A program made the position numbers and the translations under genes. A stretch of 64,000 bases of DNA from contig JAGAOV010000017.1 in NCBI GenBank assembly GCA_017623515.1, positions 62,001 through 126,000 on the forward strand, read 5' to 3'. This document shows positions 33,927 to 44,400 of this stretch, piece after piece. Position 1 is the first letter of the stretch. The number at the start of each line of letters is the position of its first letter. The notes under the pieces are model-generated. The model was not told the DNA's origin. It did no database searches and was given only the letters and a program-made list of their open reading frames with translations. The DNA comes from Ruminococcus sp. Lineage in GTDB: Bacteria > Bacillota > Clostridia > Oscillospirales > Ruminococcaceae.

Positions 33927-35179
33927 CTCTTGAATTCTGGCTATGGATGGTAATGGTCTTCGGTGCAGGAAACCCGAAAATATGGACTATTATAAAGGAA
34001 ACCGGAACACCGGAAAAAGCATATTACCGGCTTAAAGAGGATGACCGGACAGAGGTCTTTGAACTGAATTCACGTCAGAAGTCGGCTGTAAAGAGCGTTT
34101 CAATGGAGCATGTGGAAAAGGTTCTTGAAAATTGCAGAAGCAAGGATATTTCGGTAACATTTTACGGTGATGGAAAATATCCCTCAAGGCTTGCCGGAAT
34201 ATATAATCCTCCTGCTGTGCTTTTTTATCAGGGACATATTGAGATACTTGAGGAGTATCTTCCTATTACAGTAGTAGGGACACGCAAGCCCTCTGAATAC
34301 AGTGTAAGGGCGGCAAATCAGATATGCTCTGATCTTGCAAAGGCAGGAATTGTGATAGTAAGCGGATTTGCAGTAGGACTTGACTCGGCGGCGCATAGGG
34401 CAGCGCTTCTTTCAGGCGGAAGAACGGTTGCAGTACTTGGCTGCGGAATAGATGTGAGTTATCCTAAAAATAATGCAGACGCAAAAAAATACATAATAAG
34501 GAAAGGTCTGGTTCTCAGCGAATTTCTCCCCGGTACAGAGCCTTATCCAAGAAATTTTCCTGTACGAAACCGTATAATGTCCGGAATAAGTCAGGGAACT
34601 CTCGTAGTACAAGCACCTGAAAAAAGCGGTTCGCTCATTACAGCAGAGCTTGCACTTGAGCAGGGAAGAACAGTTTTTTGCATTCCGCCTGCAGATATAT
34701 TTGACAACAGGTATGCAGGTGTGGTAAAATATCTCCGTGACGGTGCAGTGCCGGTATTCAGTTACCTTGATATTGTAAATGAATACTACCATGCCTATAC
34801 GCATAAACTTGAAACGTCCGTATTGTTCGAATCATCGGGAAATTCTGAAGATTCCGTATTTTTCGGAGAGAAGTCCGATACTGATACAGGTGAGGAAAGA
34901 AAAGTGCGCAGGGAAACTGCACCAGAGAAAAAAGAGAACAGGAAACCTAAAATGGAGGAAAAAGTCACGCCGGCAGATAATGAAAAACGTGATTTTTCCT
35001 TACTTGATGGTCTTGAACTGAAAATAGCCGTTCTTTTATCGCAGGAGCATCAGATGCACATTGATGCAATAGTGGAGAGACTTGATGCTGATGAAAGCGA
35101 GGTTGCCTCTGCTGTGACCATGCTTGCAATAGAGGGCTATGTTACAAGGTTCTCAGGACAGCTTTACGGTATCCTTTAG
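33923..35179 (+). CDS. dprA: DNA-processing protein DprA
   Basis: 418 residues. An N-terminal SAM-like part precedes the Rossmann core (LPITVVGTRKPSEYSVRAA, then VSGFAVGLDSAAHRAAL, VLGCGIDVSYP and FPVRNRIMSGIS). A C-terminal winged helix (MHIDAIVERLDADESEVASAV...) follows after a charged linker (about 320-370). DprA loads RecA on incoming single-stranded DNA in transformation. It overlaps the methyltransferase stop by 4 bases; the dprA-topA-trmFO order is common in Firmicutes. Confidence 0.95.
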   Translation: MTLEFWLWMVMVFGAGNPKIWTIIKETGTPEKAYYRLKEDDRTEVFELNSRQKSAVKSVSMEHVEKVLENCRSKDISVTFYGDGKYPSRLAGIYNPPAVLFYQGHIEILEEYLPITVVGTRKPSEYSVRAANQICSDLAKAGIVIVSGFAVGLDSAAHRAALLSGGRTVAVLGCGIDVSYPKNNADAKKYIIRKGLVLSEFLPGTEPYPRNFPVRNRIMSGISQGTLVVQAPEKSGSLITAELALEQGRTVFCIPPADIFDNRYAGVVKYLRDGAVPVFSYLDIVNEYYHAYTHKLETSVLFESSGNSEDSVFFGEKSDTDTGEERKVRRETAPEKKENRKPKMEEKVTPADNEKRDFSLLDGLELKIAVLLSQEHQMHIDAIVERLDADESEVASAVTMLAIEGYVTRFSGQLYGIL

Positions 35180-35201
35180 AAAGGAGTCGGCTCTGCGGAA
35201 A

Positions 35202-37313
35202 ATGGCAGAGCAGGTTTATATGACAAATCTTGTTATAGTAGAGTCGCCGGCAAAGGCGAAAACAATACAAAAGTATCTGGGCAAGGATTATGATGTAATT
35301 GCATCAATGGGACATGTCCGTGACCTTCCTAAGTCAAAGCTGGGCGTAGATGTTGAAAATGGCTTTCAGCCCCAGTATACTGATATGAAGGGCAAGGAGG
35401 ATGTAATAAAGCAGCTGAAATCACGGGCAAAGAAGTGCGATCGTGTCTATCTTGCAACTGACCCTGACCGTGAGGGAGAGGCTATTTCATGGCATATCGC
35501 CCAGATGCTTGGTCTTGATATGGATGACAACAACAGAGTTGAGTTCAACGAGATCACAAAATCCGGTATACAAAGCGGTATGGAGCATCCTCACAAGATA
35601 GATGTTGATCTTGTAAATGCTCAGCAGGCAAGACGTATCGTTGACAGAATAGTTGGCTATAAGCTCAGTCCTTTTTTGTGGAAAAAGGTGAGAAGAGGTC
35701 TTTCAGCAGGACGAGTGCAGTCTGTTGCAGTACGTCTTGTAGTTGACCGTGAAAATGAAATAAAGGCGTTTGTCCCTCAGGAATACTGGTCTGTAGATGC
35801 AAAGTTTTCCGCAGCGTCTTCAAGGAGAGTATTCTCTGCAAAGCTTACAGCAGTTGACGGAAAGCGTGTGGATAAGACTGAAATAGGCACGAAGGAAGAA
35901 GCAGATGCACTTCTCGCAAGACTTGAAAACGCACAGTTCAGTGTTTCAAAGGTAAGAAAGCGTGTTACAAAGAAGCATCCGGCAGCACCGTTCATTACAT
36001 CCACACTTCAGCAGGATGCCTCATACCGTCTTGGATTCCAGTCAAAGCGCACCATGAAAGTGGCGCAGGAGCTTTACGAGGGTGTTGATGTTGACGGAAT
36101 GGGCGCAGTAGGTCTTATTACCTATATGAGAACAGACAGCCTGCGTATTTCAGATGAAGCAAGAGAGGCGGCTAGTGAGTATATTCGTTCCGAGTACGGA
36201 AATGAATATCTTCCGCCCGAACCCCGTGTATATAAATCAAAGAAGAATGCACAGGACGCACATGAGGCGATCCGTCCTTCAATGCCTTCTCTTACACCGC
36301 TCAGACTCAAAAGCAGTCTCAGCTCCGATCAGTTTAAGCTGTACAAGCTTATCTGGGAGAGATTTATTGCAAGTCAGATGGCAGACGCAGCCCTTGACAC
36401 AGTATCCGTTGATATAATGGCAGATGGCTGTCTTTTCAAGGCAAGCGGAAGTACAGTACGCTTTGATGGCTTTACAGCTCTTTATGAGGAAACAAAGGAC
36501 GCAAAGGGTGAGAATAAGAATCTTCCTGAGCTTTCAGAGGGCGATATGCTTAAGGTGCGCTGTCTTGAGGGCAACCAGCACTTTACCCAGCCGCCGGCAC
36601 GTTACACAGAAGCATCCCTTATCAAGACTCTGGAAGAAAACGGTATAGGCAGACCGAGTACCTATGCGCCGACTATTACAACTATTACATCACGTCTTTA
36701 TGTAGAACGTGAGGGAAAGTCTCTGAAGCCGACAGTTCTGGGAGAAGTAACCACTGAGCTTATGAAGGAGCATTTCCAGAATATAGTAGACGCAGCCTTT
36801 ACTGCCAAAATGGAAAGTGATCTTGACGAGGTAGAACAGGGACAGCGTGACTGGGTAAGTGCGCTGGATGAGTTTTACGGAGACTTTGCAAAAACTCTCT
36901 GCGAAGCAGAGGAGAAGATGGAAGGAAAGCGAGTTAAAGTTCCGGATGAGGAAACGGATATTATCTGCGAGGTATGCGGCAGGAACATGGTTATAAAGAT
37001 CGGACGTTTCGGCAGATTTCTTGCATGCCCTGGATTCCCTGAATGCACAAATACAAAGAAGATAGTACAGGAAACCCCCGGCAGTTGTCCGAAGTGCGGT
37101 GGAAAGATCATTCTCAAGAAGTCCAAGAAGGGCAGAAGCTTTTATGGCTGCGCACAGTATCCGGATTGCGGCTTTATGACGTGGAATGTTCCGCTGGAGG
37201 AAAAGTGTCCTCAATGCGGCTCAACTCTTTTCCAGAAGGGCGGCAAGCAAGGACGCAAGGTATGTGAAAAGGAAGGCTGCGGCTATGACAGACCTATAAA
37301 TGGCGGAGAATAA
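35202..37313 (+). CDS. topA: DNA topoisomerase I
   Basis: 703 residues from ATG 35202. Toprim domain TNLVIVESPAKAKTIQKYLG and ATDPDREGEAISWH, active-site tyrosine in GLITYMRTDS, and three C-terminal Cys4 zinc fingers (CEVCG..., CPKCG..., CPQCG...). It relaxes negative supercoils. The start is uncertain: AAGGAG is 15 bases before ATG 35202, an in-frame CTG at 35193 has better spacing, and another ATG lies at 35220, only a few residues before the conserved LVIVESP. Confidence 0.97.
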   Translation: MAEQVYMTNLVIVESPAKAKTIQKYLGKDYDVIASMGHVRDLPKSKLGVDVENGFQPQYTDMKGKEDVIKQLKSRAKKCDRVYLATDPDREGEAISWHIAQMLGLDMDDNNRVEFNEITKSGIQSGMEHPHKIDVDLVNAQQARRIVDRIVGYKLSPFLWKKVRRGLSAGRVQSVAVRLVVDRENEIKAFVPQEYWSVDAKFSAASSRRVFSAKLTAVDGKRVDKTEIGTKEEADALLARLENAQFSVSKVRKRVTKKHPAAPFITSTLQQDASYRLGFQSKRTMKVAQELYEGVDVDGMGAVGLITYMRTDSLRISDEAREAASEYIRSEYGNEYLPPEPRVYKSKKNAQDAHEAIRPSMPSLTPLRLKSSLSSDQFKLYKLIWERFIASQMADAALDTVSVDIMADGCLFKASGSTVRFDGFTALYEETKDAKGENKNLPELSEGDMLKVRCLEGNQHFTQPPARYTEASLIKTLEENGIGRPSTYAPTITTITSRLYVEREGKSLKPTVLGEVTTELMKEHFQNIVDAAFTAKMESDLDEVEQGQRDWVSALDEFYGDFAKTLCEAEEKMEGKRVKVPDEETDIICEVCGRNMVIKIGRFGRFLACPGFPECTNTKKIVQETPGSCPKCGGKIILKKSKKGRSFYGCAQYPDCGFMTWNVPLEEKCPQCGSTLFQKGGKQGRKVCEKEGCGYDRPINGGE

Positions 37314-37314
37314 T

Positions 37315-38634
37315 ATGGAAAATAAACAGAGAGTATCAGTTATAGGAGGAGGTCTTGCCGGCTGTGAGGCTGCATGGCAGCTTGCGTCGGCAGGCTTTCC
37401 CGTGACTATATATGAAATGAAGCCGCTGAAATATACACCGGCTCATCATTACAAGGGACTTTCCGAGCTTGTATGCTCCAATTCCCTTAAAGCGGACAGG
37501 CTTGCATCTGCGGCAGGACTTCTGAAAGCAGAAATGGAGCGTCTGGGTTCACTTCTCATACCATGTGCAAGAGAGGTTTCAGTAGCAGCAGGCGGTGCGC
37601 TTGCGGTAGACAGAGAGAAGTTCTCCGATATGGTAACAGAGAAGATAACCTCACATCCTCTTATAACAGTATGCAGCGAGGAGGTATGCGAAATACCTGA
37701 TTCGCCGGTAATTATTGCCAGCGGCCCATTGACAGCGGACAGCCTTGCTAGGAGCATAGAGGAAAAATGCGGAAGCCGTCTTAGCTTTTTTGATGCAGCC
37801 GCACCTATCGTTACCTATGAAAGCCTTGATACGGATATAGTATTCTATGCGTCACGCTATGACAGAGGAGACGCTGACTATATAAATTGTCCCATGAACA
37901 AGGAGGAATATCTTGCATTTTATCAGGCACTTATAAGCGCAGAACGTGCGCCGCTGAGTGAATTTGACAAGGAGATATTCCGTGTATATGAGGGCTGTAT
38001 GCCTATTGAGGTGCTTGCTTCAAGAGGCGAGGATACAATGCGTTTCGGGCCTCTGAAGCCTGTAGGTCTCACTGATCCGAGAACAGGCAGAAGACCATAT
38101 GCAGTAGTGCAGCTCAGACGTGAGAACAGCGAGGGGACGCTTTTCAATCTGGTAGGATTCCAAACAAATCTGAAATTTCCAGAGCAGAAGAGAGTATTCT
38201 CAATGATACCTGGTCTTGCAAATGCAGATTTTATGCGTTACGGAGTAATGCACCGCAATTCATTCCTTGACAGTCCTAGACTTCTGAATGCGGATTATTC
38301 ACTGCGTACAGAACCGCTTACATTTTTTGCAGGACAGATAACAGGCGTTGAGGGTTACATTGAATCTGCGGCAAGCGGAATACTTGCAGGTGTGAACATG
38401 GCAAGAAAGCTTTCCGGCAAAGCTCCGCTTATTCTGCCGAGAGATACAATGATGGGTGCGCTTTCTTCATATATAAGCGATGAGGGCATAAAGGAATTTC
38501 AGCCAATGGGCTGCAACATGGGTATTCTTCCGGAGCTGCCGGAAAGAATACGTGATAAGAAGCTTAAATATCAGGCGTATGCAGACAGAGCTTTGCAGTC
38601 ACTTGAAAATTACCTGACATCACAGGAAGGATGA
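37315..38634 (+). CDS. trmFO: Folate-dependent tRNA m5U54 methyltransferase
   Basis: 439 residues. N-terminal FAD-binding VIGGGLAGCEAAWQLA at about 8-23, then GLSELVCSNSLKAD, and C-terminal AGQITGVEGYIESAASG with NMGILPELP. TrmFO transfers a methylene group from folate to U54 in the tRNA T-loop and is the Firmicutes counterpart of TrmA. The ATG at 37315 sits two bases after the topA stop with GGCGGAG upstream. Confidence 0.97.
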   Translation: MENKQRVSVIGGGLAGCEAAWQLASAGFPVTIYEMKPLKYTPAHHYKGLSELVCSNSLKADRLASAAGLLKAEMERLGSLLIPCAREVSVAAGGALAVDREKFSDMVTEKITSHPLITVCSEEVCEIPDSPVIIASGPLTADSLARSIEEKCGSRLSFFDAAAPIVTYESLDTDIVFYASRYDRGDADYINCPMNKEEYLAFYQALISAERAPLSEFDKEIFRVYEGCMPIEVLASRGEDTMRFGPLKPVGLTDPRTGRRPYAVVQLRRENSEGTLFNLVGFQTNLKFPEQKRVFSMIPGLANADFMRYGVMHRNSFLDSPRLLNADYSLRTEPLTFFAGQITGVEGYIESAASGILAGVNMARKLSGKAPLILPRDTMMGALSSYISDEGIKEFQPMGCNMGILPELPERIRDKKLKYQAYADRALQSLENYLTSQEG

Positions 38635-38640
38635 TAACTG

Positions 38641-39636
38641 ATGAATATTATAGTAGACGCATTCGGCGGAGACAATGCGCCTCTTGAGGTTATAAAGGGA
38701 AGCTTGCAGGCAGTACGTGAACTCAAGGTTAATGTTACTCTTGCAGGCAATGAGAAGCTTATAAAGAAGTGTGCCGAGGAAAACGGTCTTTCACTTGAAG
38801 GAATAGACATTCTCCATGCCGAGGAAATATTTGACATTCATGAAGAGCCTGTTTCACTTATCAAGGAGCATAAGAACAGCTCCATGGCAGTTGGTATGCA
38901 GGCACTTGCCGATGGCAAGGGTGACGCATTTGTATCAGCAGGAAGCAGCGGTGCGCTGGTAGTAGGCTCTACATTTATAGTAAAGCGAATCAAGGGCATA
39001 AAGAGAGTAGCACTTGCACCTGTAATGCCTACCGGAGATAAGCCTTTTCTGCTTCTTGACGGCGGAGCAAACAACGACTGCCGTCCGGAGATGCTCCAGC
39101 AGTTTGCAATAATGGGAAGTGCCTATATGGAAAAGGTAATGGGCGTAGATAAGCCCAGAGTAAAACTCCTGAACGTAGGCGCAGAGGAAACAAAGGGCAG
39201 AGAGCTTGAACTTGAAGCGTATAAGCTTCTTCAGAATACTCCCGTAAATTTCTGCGGAAACATTGAAGCGAGAGAGCTTCCTCTTGGAAACGCAGATGTT
39301 GTAGTAGCAGACGGCTTCACAGGAAATGTTGCCCTGAAGCTTTATGAGGGCATGGGCAAGTTCATGAAGGATCAGCTGAAAGGCAATATCTTTGCAGGAG
39401 CAGGAAAGCTTGCAACACTTCTTGTTATGAAGAGAATAAAGGGCATTACAACAAAGCTTGACTACAAGGCGACAGGCGGTGCGCTTATGATGGGTGCGTC
39501 AAAGCCGGTAATCAAGGCTCACGGCAGTTCAGACGCAAGAGCATTTTTCAATGCTATACGTCAGGCAAAGAACTGCGTAAGCGGAAACATGATCGAAGCA
39601 ATAGCAGGAACAGTCTGTAACATGCAGAAAGGATGA
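38641..39636 (+). CDS. plsX: Phosphate acyltransferase PlsX
   Basis: 331 residues. MNIIVDAFGGDNAPLEVIKG at the start (usually MDAMGGD), SAGSSGALVVGSTFIVKRIKGI and VADGFTGNVALKLYEGMGKF are PlsX motifs. It converts acyl-ACP to acyl-phosphate, the first step of phospholipid synthesis in Gram-positives. It is followed by rnc without an intervening acpP, which is often found at this locus. AAGGATGATAACTG precedes the ATG. Confidence 0.97.
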   Translation: MNIIVDAFGGDNAPLEVIKGSLQAVRELKVNVTLAGNEKLIKKCAEENGLSLEGIDILHAEEIFDIHEEPVSLIKEHKNSSMAVGMQALADGKGDAFVSAGSSGALVVGSTFIVKRIKGIKRVALAPVMPTGDKPFLLLDGGANNDCRPEMLQQFAIMGSAYMEKVMGVDKPRVKLLNVGAEETKGRELELEAYKLLQNTPVNFCGNIEARELPLGNADVVVADGFTGNVALKLYEGMGKFMKDQLKGNIFAGAGKLATLLVMKRIKGITTKLDYKATGGALMMGASKPVIKAHGSSDARAFFNAIRQAKNCVSGNMIEAIAGTVCNMQKG

Positions 39637-39642
39637 TGATTC

Positions 39643-40344
39643 ATGGAACATACAGAGCTGAACCGTTTTGAGGAATATATCGGCTATCATTTTGAAAATA
39701 AGGAGCTTCTTACAGAAGCACTTTCACATTCATCCTATGCCAATGAAAAGAAGAAATGCAGATGCAGCAACGAGCGTCTTGAATTTCTTGGCGACAGTGT
39801 ACTGTCGATCATAGTATCGGAGTATCTTTTCACACATTACAAGGAAATGCCGGAGGGCGAACTTACTAAGCTCAGAGCTTCACTTGTATGCGAAAAGGCA
39901 CTCCATGTATTTGCAAAGGAGATCCATCTTGGAGAATTCCTTCTTCTTGGCAAGGGCGAGGAAAATACCGGCGGAAGAAATCGTTCTTCCATTTTAGCGG
40001 ACGCATTTGAAGCGGTAATAGCAGCGATATACCTTGACGGGGGAATAGAGCCTGCGAAAAAGCACGTACTGCGTTTTGTTCCTAATCATGTGGAAAAAAG
40101 CGGCAGGCTGAATTTCAGAGACTACAAGACAGTTCTTCAGGAGATAATCCAGAAGAATCCGGAGGAAAAGGTTGAATACGTCCTTGCCGGCGAAACAGGT
40201 CCTGACCACGACAAGGCGTTTACAGTGAACGTATGCCTTAATTCAAATGTTATAGGCACAGGCACAGGCAAGAGCAAGAAGTCAGCCGAGCAGATGGCTG
40301 CCAAGGAAGCACTTATGCTTATGGGCTATGAAGAGACACTGTAA
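39643..40344 (+). CDS. rnc: Ribonuclease III
   Basis: 233 residues. Endonuclease signature NERLEFLGDSVL (about 43-54) with catalytic acidic residues there and in LADAFEAVIAAIYLDGG (about 113-129). The C-terminal double-stranded RNA binding domain starts near 157 and ends in KKSAEQMAAKEALMLMG. It processes rRNA and structured RNAs. It is part of the plsX-rnc-(radical SAM)-smc-ftsY run. Confidence 0.98.
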   Translation: MEHTELNRFEEYIGYHFENKELLTEALSHSSYANEKKKCRCSNERLEFLGDSVLSIIVSEYLFTHYKEMPEGELTKLRASLVCEKALHVFAKEIHLGEFLLLGKGEENTGGRNRSSILADAFEAVIAAIYLDGGIEPAKKHVLRFVPNHVEKSGRLNFRDYKTVLQEIIQKNPEEKVEYVLAGETGPDHDKAFTVNVCLNSNVIGTGTGKSKKSAEQMAAKEALMLMGYEETL

Positions 40345-41440
40345 TCTTGCGTTTTTCATTCCTCATATGGGATGTCCTAATATGTGCAGCTTCTGCGACC
40401 AGAAAGCAATAAGCGGCGAGACAAAGCCGCCTGCGCCGGAGGAAATTGCGGAGCAGTGCAGGGAAAGCCTTGCAGGAGGAATTGACGGAAAGAATTCTGA
40501 GATAGCCTTTTTCGGAGGCAGCTTTACAGCTATCCCACAAGAGCATATGCTTTCATACCTTGAAGCTGTGCAGCCGTTTTTAGGTGAAAACGGCTTTTCG
40601 GGAGTGCGCATTTCCACAAGACCGGACGCTGTTCCCGATGAAATTCTGCATATTCTCAAAGAATACGGCGTTACTGCCATTGAGCTTGGCGCACAAAGTA
40701 TGTCGGACGGAGTTCTCGCTCTCAACCGCCGAGGACACAGTGCGCAGGATGTAAGAGAAGCGTCGGAGCGTATAAAGTCTCACGGCTTTTCGCTGGGACT
40801 GCAAATGATGTACGGTCTCTATGGCAGCACAGCAGCAGACGAGGAATATACTCTGTCCGAGTGTATAATTCTGAAACCGGATACAATGCGAATATATCCA
40901 ACTGTTGTTCTTGATGGAACGCATCTTGGTGAGCTTTACAAAAGAGGTCGGTATATCCTTCCATCATGGGATGACATGCTTAAATTCACCTCAAGGGCAA
41001 TATGCCGTCTGAGAGAAGAGAATATCAGCCTTATCAGACTTGGACTTCATGCGGAAAAGGAACTGGAGAGCCGTATACTGGCTGGATTTTATCATCCGGC
41101 ACTGAGGGAGCTTGCAGAAGAACGCTTGTATATGAGTGCCATGAAGCAGTGGGCGGAACGTCGTAAGGATATTCTGTCAAAGAATGCCGGAAAGGGTGCT
41201 TATGTTCTTGCGGAGGTGCAGACGGGCAGAGCAGGAATTGCCGCAGGTCACGGTAAGGCAAATCGAAAATCCTTTGCGGAGCATACTTACGGCACAAGAA
41301 TGAGGATCACTGAAAATAAGGAACTGTCAGATGGAATTATCAGGCTGAGTTTTTGTACAGCAGATGAAGCAGGCGCATTAAGATCAATCGGAGAGGAAGT
41401 GTACGATGTATTTAAAATCACTGGAACTTCAGGGCTTTAA
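40328..41440 (+). CDS. Elp3-like radical SAM protein
   Basis: 370 residues. C16-x3-C20-x2-C23 (CPNMCSFCDQ) is the cluster motif, with FFGGSFTAIP and ISTRPDAVPDEIL as in the Elp3 / YhcC radical SAM group. The reaction is unknown. A copy between rnc and smc is common in Clostridia, as I recall. The gene overlaps rnc by 17 bases and smc by 35 bases, so translation is coupled; there is no clear ribosome-binding site of its own. Confidence 0.85.
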   Translation: MKRHCNLAFFIPHMGCPNMCSFCDQKAISGETKPPAPEEIAEQCRESLAGGIDGKNSEIAFFGGSFTAIPQEHMLSYLEAVQPFLGENGFSGVRISTRPDAVPDEILHILKEYGVTAIELGAQSMSDGVLALNRRGHSAQDVREASERIKSHGFSLGLQMMYGLYGSTAADEEYTLSECIILKPDTMRIYPTVVLDGTHLGELYKRGRYILPSWDDMLKFTSRAICRLREENISLIRLGLHAEKELESRILAGFYHPALRELAEERLYMSAMKQWAERRKDILSKNAGKGAYVLAEVQTGRAGIAAGHGKANRKSFAEHTYGTRMRITENKELSDGIIRLSFCTADEAGALRSIGEEVYDVFKITGTSGL

Positions 41441-44400
41441 GTCCTTTCCGGATAAGATAAAGCTTAACTTTGACGCAGGTCTGACGGCGGTAGTAGGGCC
41501 GAACGGCAGCGGAAAGAGTAATATCGGCGATGCAGTGCGATGGGTACTGGGCGAGCAGTCCACCAAGACGCTGCGAGGCAATAAGATGGAGGATGTTATT
41601 TTTTCCGGTACCAAGCAGCGGAAGCCTACAGGCTTTGCGGCGGTTACGCTGAATATAGACAACAGCTCCGGAATTCTGGGAGATGAATACGGCGAAGAGG
41701 TAAGCATAACAAGAAAGCTGTACCGAAGCGGTGAGAGCGAATATCGCATAAACGGCAGGAATGTACGTCTTAAAGATGTGACGGAGCTGTTTATGGATAC
41801 AGGTATGGGCAGAGATGGTTATTCCATTATAGGACAGGGACGCATTGCGGAGATAGTCAGTGCAAAAAGCACCGACAGACGAGATATATTTGAAGAAGCG
41901 GCAGGCGTTTCCAAATTCCGCTATAAAAAAGAAGAGGCGCAGAGAAAGCTTGAACATGCAGAGGAAAACCTTTCAAGACTGCGTGATATAGCTTCAGAGC
42001 TTGAGGGAAGAGTTGAGCCGCTGCGAATGCAGTCTGAAAAGGCTAAAAGGTTTCTTGTTCTTGCAGAGGAGCAGAAGCAGCTTGAGGTTTCGCTCTGGAT
42101 ACAGCAGTCTGAAGAACTTAAAAAGAAACTGCAAAGGCTTTCGGATGACCTTCTTCTTGCACAGGCTGAATATGAAAACATCCAGCGGGACCTTGAATCT
42201 GCCGAGGAGCAGGTTGAGGACGGCTATAGAAGACTTCAGGAAAGTACCATAAAGATAGAGAATCTCCGTGAGGATGTGCGCCGTGCAGAGGAAGAAGCAG
42301 CACAGCTTACAGCGTCACTTGCAGTTTGTGAAAATGACGTTCGTCATGCGCAGGAGCGATCTGTGAGCCTTGAACAGCAGGCAAAGGAACTTTCCGGTAT
42401 AACAGAAACCGCAGGCAAATTTCTGAATACACTTCTTGAAAAGGAAGAAAAACTGCATCAGCAGGAAATAACACTGCGAGTTGAATCGGAACAGCTCCAT
42501 AATGACTGGGAGCGTATGGAGGAAAAGGCGGCGGCACTTGGAGCAGGCTTTGATGAAGCCGGTAAGAAGCTTCAGGAGCTTTATGTAAAGCAGGGACAGC
42601 TTCGTGTGAAAAACGAGAATCTTGTGCGTCAGCAGGAGGAAATATCAGCACAGAAAATGTCCGGCAATATGCGCCTTGCCGCAATGGAAGAGGAGTTTTC
42701 TGTACAGTCTCAGGAAACAAGGAAATGGGAAGAAAAGCTTTTGGAAGCAGAGAGCAGTCTCATGGAATTGCAGGCAAAGGCAGAGAATCAGCAGAAGCTG
42801 TGCGGCGATGCGCTCCGCCAGACTGACGCACTTCGTGCCGAGCGCAATCAGATAGCCTTTTCCATACGTGAAAAGCAGCAGAGACAGAAACTCTTATCTG
42901 ATATGGAACAGAACATGGAAGGCTTTGCCGGAAGTGTAAAGGCGGTTCTCAGGGCAGAGGGCGGAAGACCTTCCGGCGTACATGGAACAGTAGCACAGTG
43001 CATAGAAGCAGACAGCCGATGCGGTGTGGCAATTGAAACAGCACTGGGCGGTGCAATGCAGAATCTTATAGTAGATGATGAGGAAGTGGCTAAAAGGTGG
43101 ATACGTTTCCTTGCACAGCACCGTGCAGGACGGGCAACATTTCTTCCGGTAACATCTGTAAAGGGAAGAGTTCTTCAGGAATACGGCATTGAAGATGAAG
43201 AGGGATTCGTTGATTTTGCATATCGTCTTGTAAGGTATGATCCAGTGCATGAGGGAATTGTGCATTCGCTTCTGGGAAGAATAGCCGTTGCAGAGAATCT
43301 TGACGCTGCATCAGCTATTGCAAAAAAATACGGCTATCGTTTCCGTATAGTTACACTTGACGGTCAGGTGATCAATGCCGGCGGTTCATTCACAGGCGGT
43401 TCAGCGCAGAAAAGCGGAGGTATGATAACCAGAAAGACTGAAATATCAGCTCTCAGGCAGACTATAGAGGCCCTGAAAGAACGTGAGCAGGAGAATGCGC
43501 AGAAACTATCACAGGCAGAAGCTGAAACAGCACAGGTTCAGCAGGAGGCAGAAAAACTGCGTATTGAAACGTCACATGCTGAATCTGATGTCATGAAAGC
43601 ACAGGCTGAATGCGGAAAGCAGCAGTATCTTCTCAGTCAAACTGAAAATCGTCTGTCAGAGCAGCGTTCACAGCAGACTGGACTTGAAGAAAGAGCAGAG
43701 AGTTTAAGAAAAGAACATGTACAGGTTCAGGAGGAGCTTGACTGTATAGGCAGAGACATAGGCACAGCTCAGACCGATGCAGCACAGGCGCAGGTAATGC
43801 GTGACAGTCTCAGGGACGAGCAGAATACATTGGCAGAGAAACGTGCCCAGATGCGAATACAGACAGCGGCACTTGAAAAGGATATGGACGCACTTCACAA
43901 GGAGCTTGAGAATGCAGAGGAGCAGCGAAAAAATGCCAAGGAGAATGTAATACGTATAAAAAATGAGCTTGCGGAAACACATAAGCTTATAGCGGATAAG
44001 AAGCAGGAGGCAGAGCGTTCCGGAGCAAGAATAAAGGTACTCCAGACGCAAAAAGAAAAAGCGTTGGAGGAGATCGTACACTGGAAGACGGTGCATGATA
44101 CTCAGGAACAGCATATACGCCATGTACAGGATGGAATGAAGTCTGCAAATGAAGCCAAGGAAAAATATGCCGGAACTGTCACAAGGCTTGAGGAGAGAAA
44201 AATCTCTGTCCAGAATGAATATGACGGTATCATACGAAGACTTCTGGAGCAGTACGAAATGACACGTACCGAAGCGGCAGAGATCGCAAAGCCGCTGGAG
44301 GATGTGCAGGCGGCGCAGAGAGAGCTTTCATCTGTAAAGGGAAAGATACGTGCATTGGGAAGTGTGAACGTTGCAGCGATCGAGGAGTATGAGGAGGTAT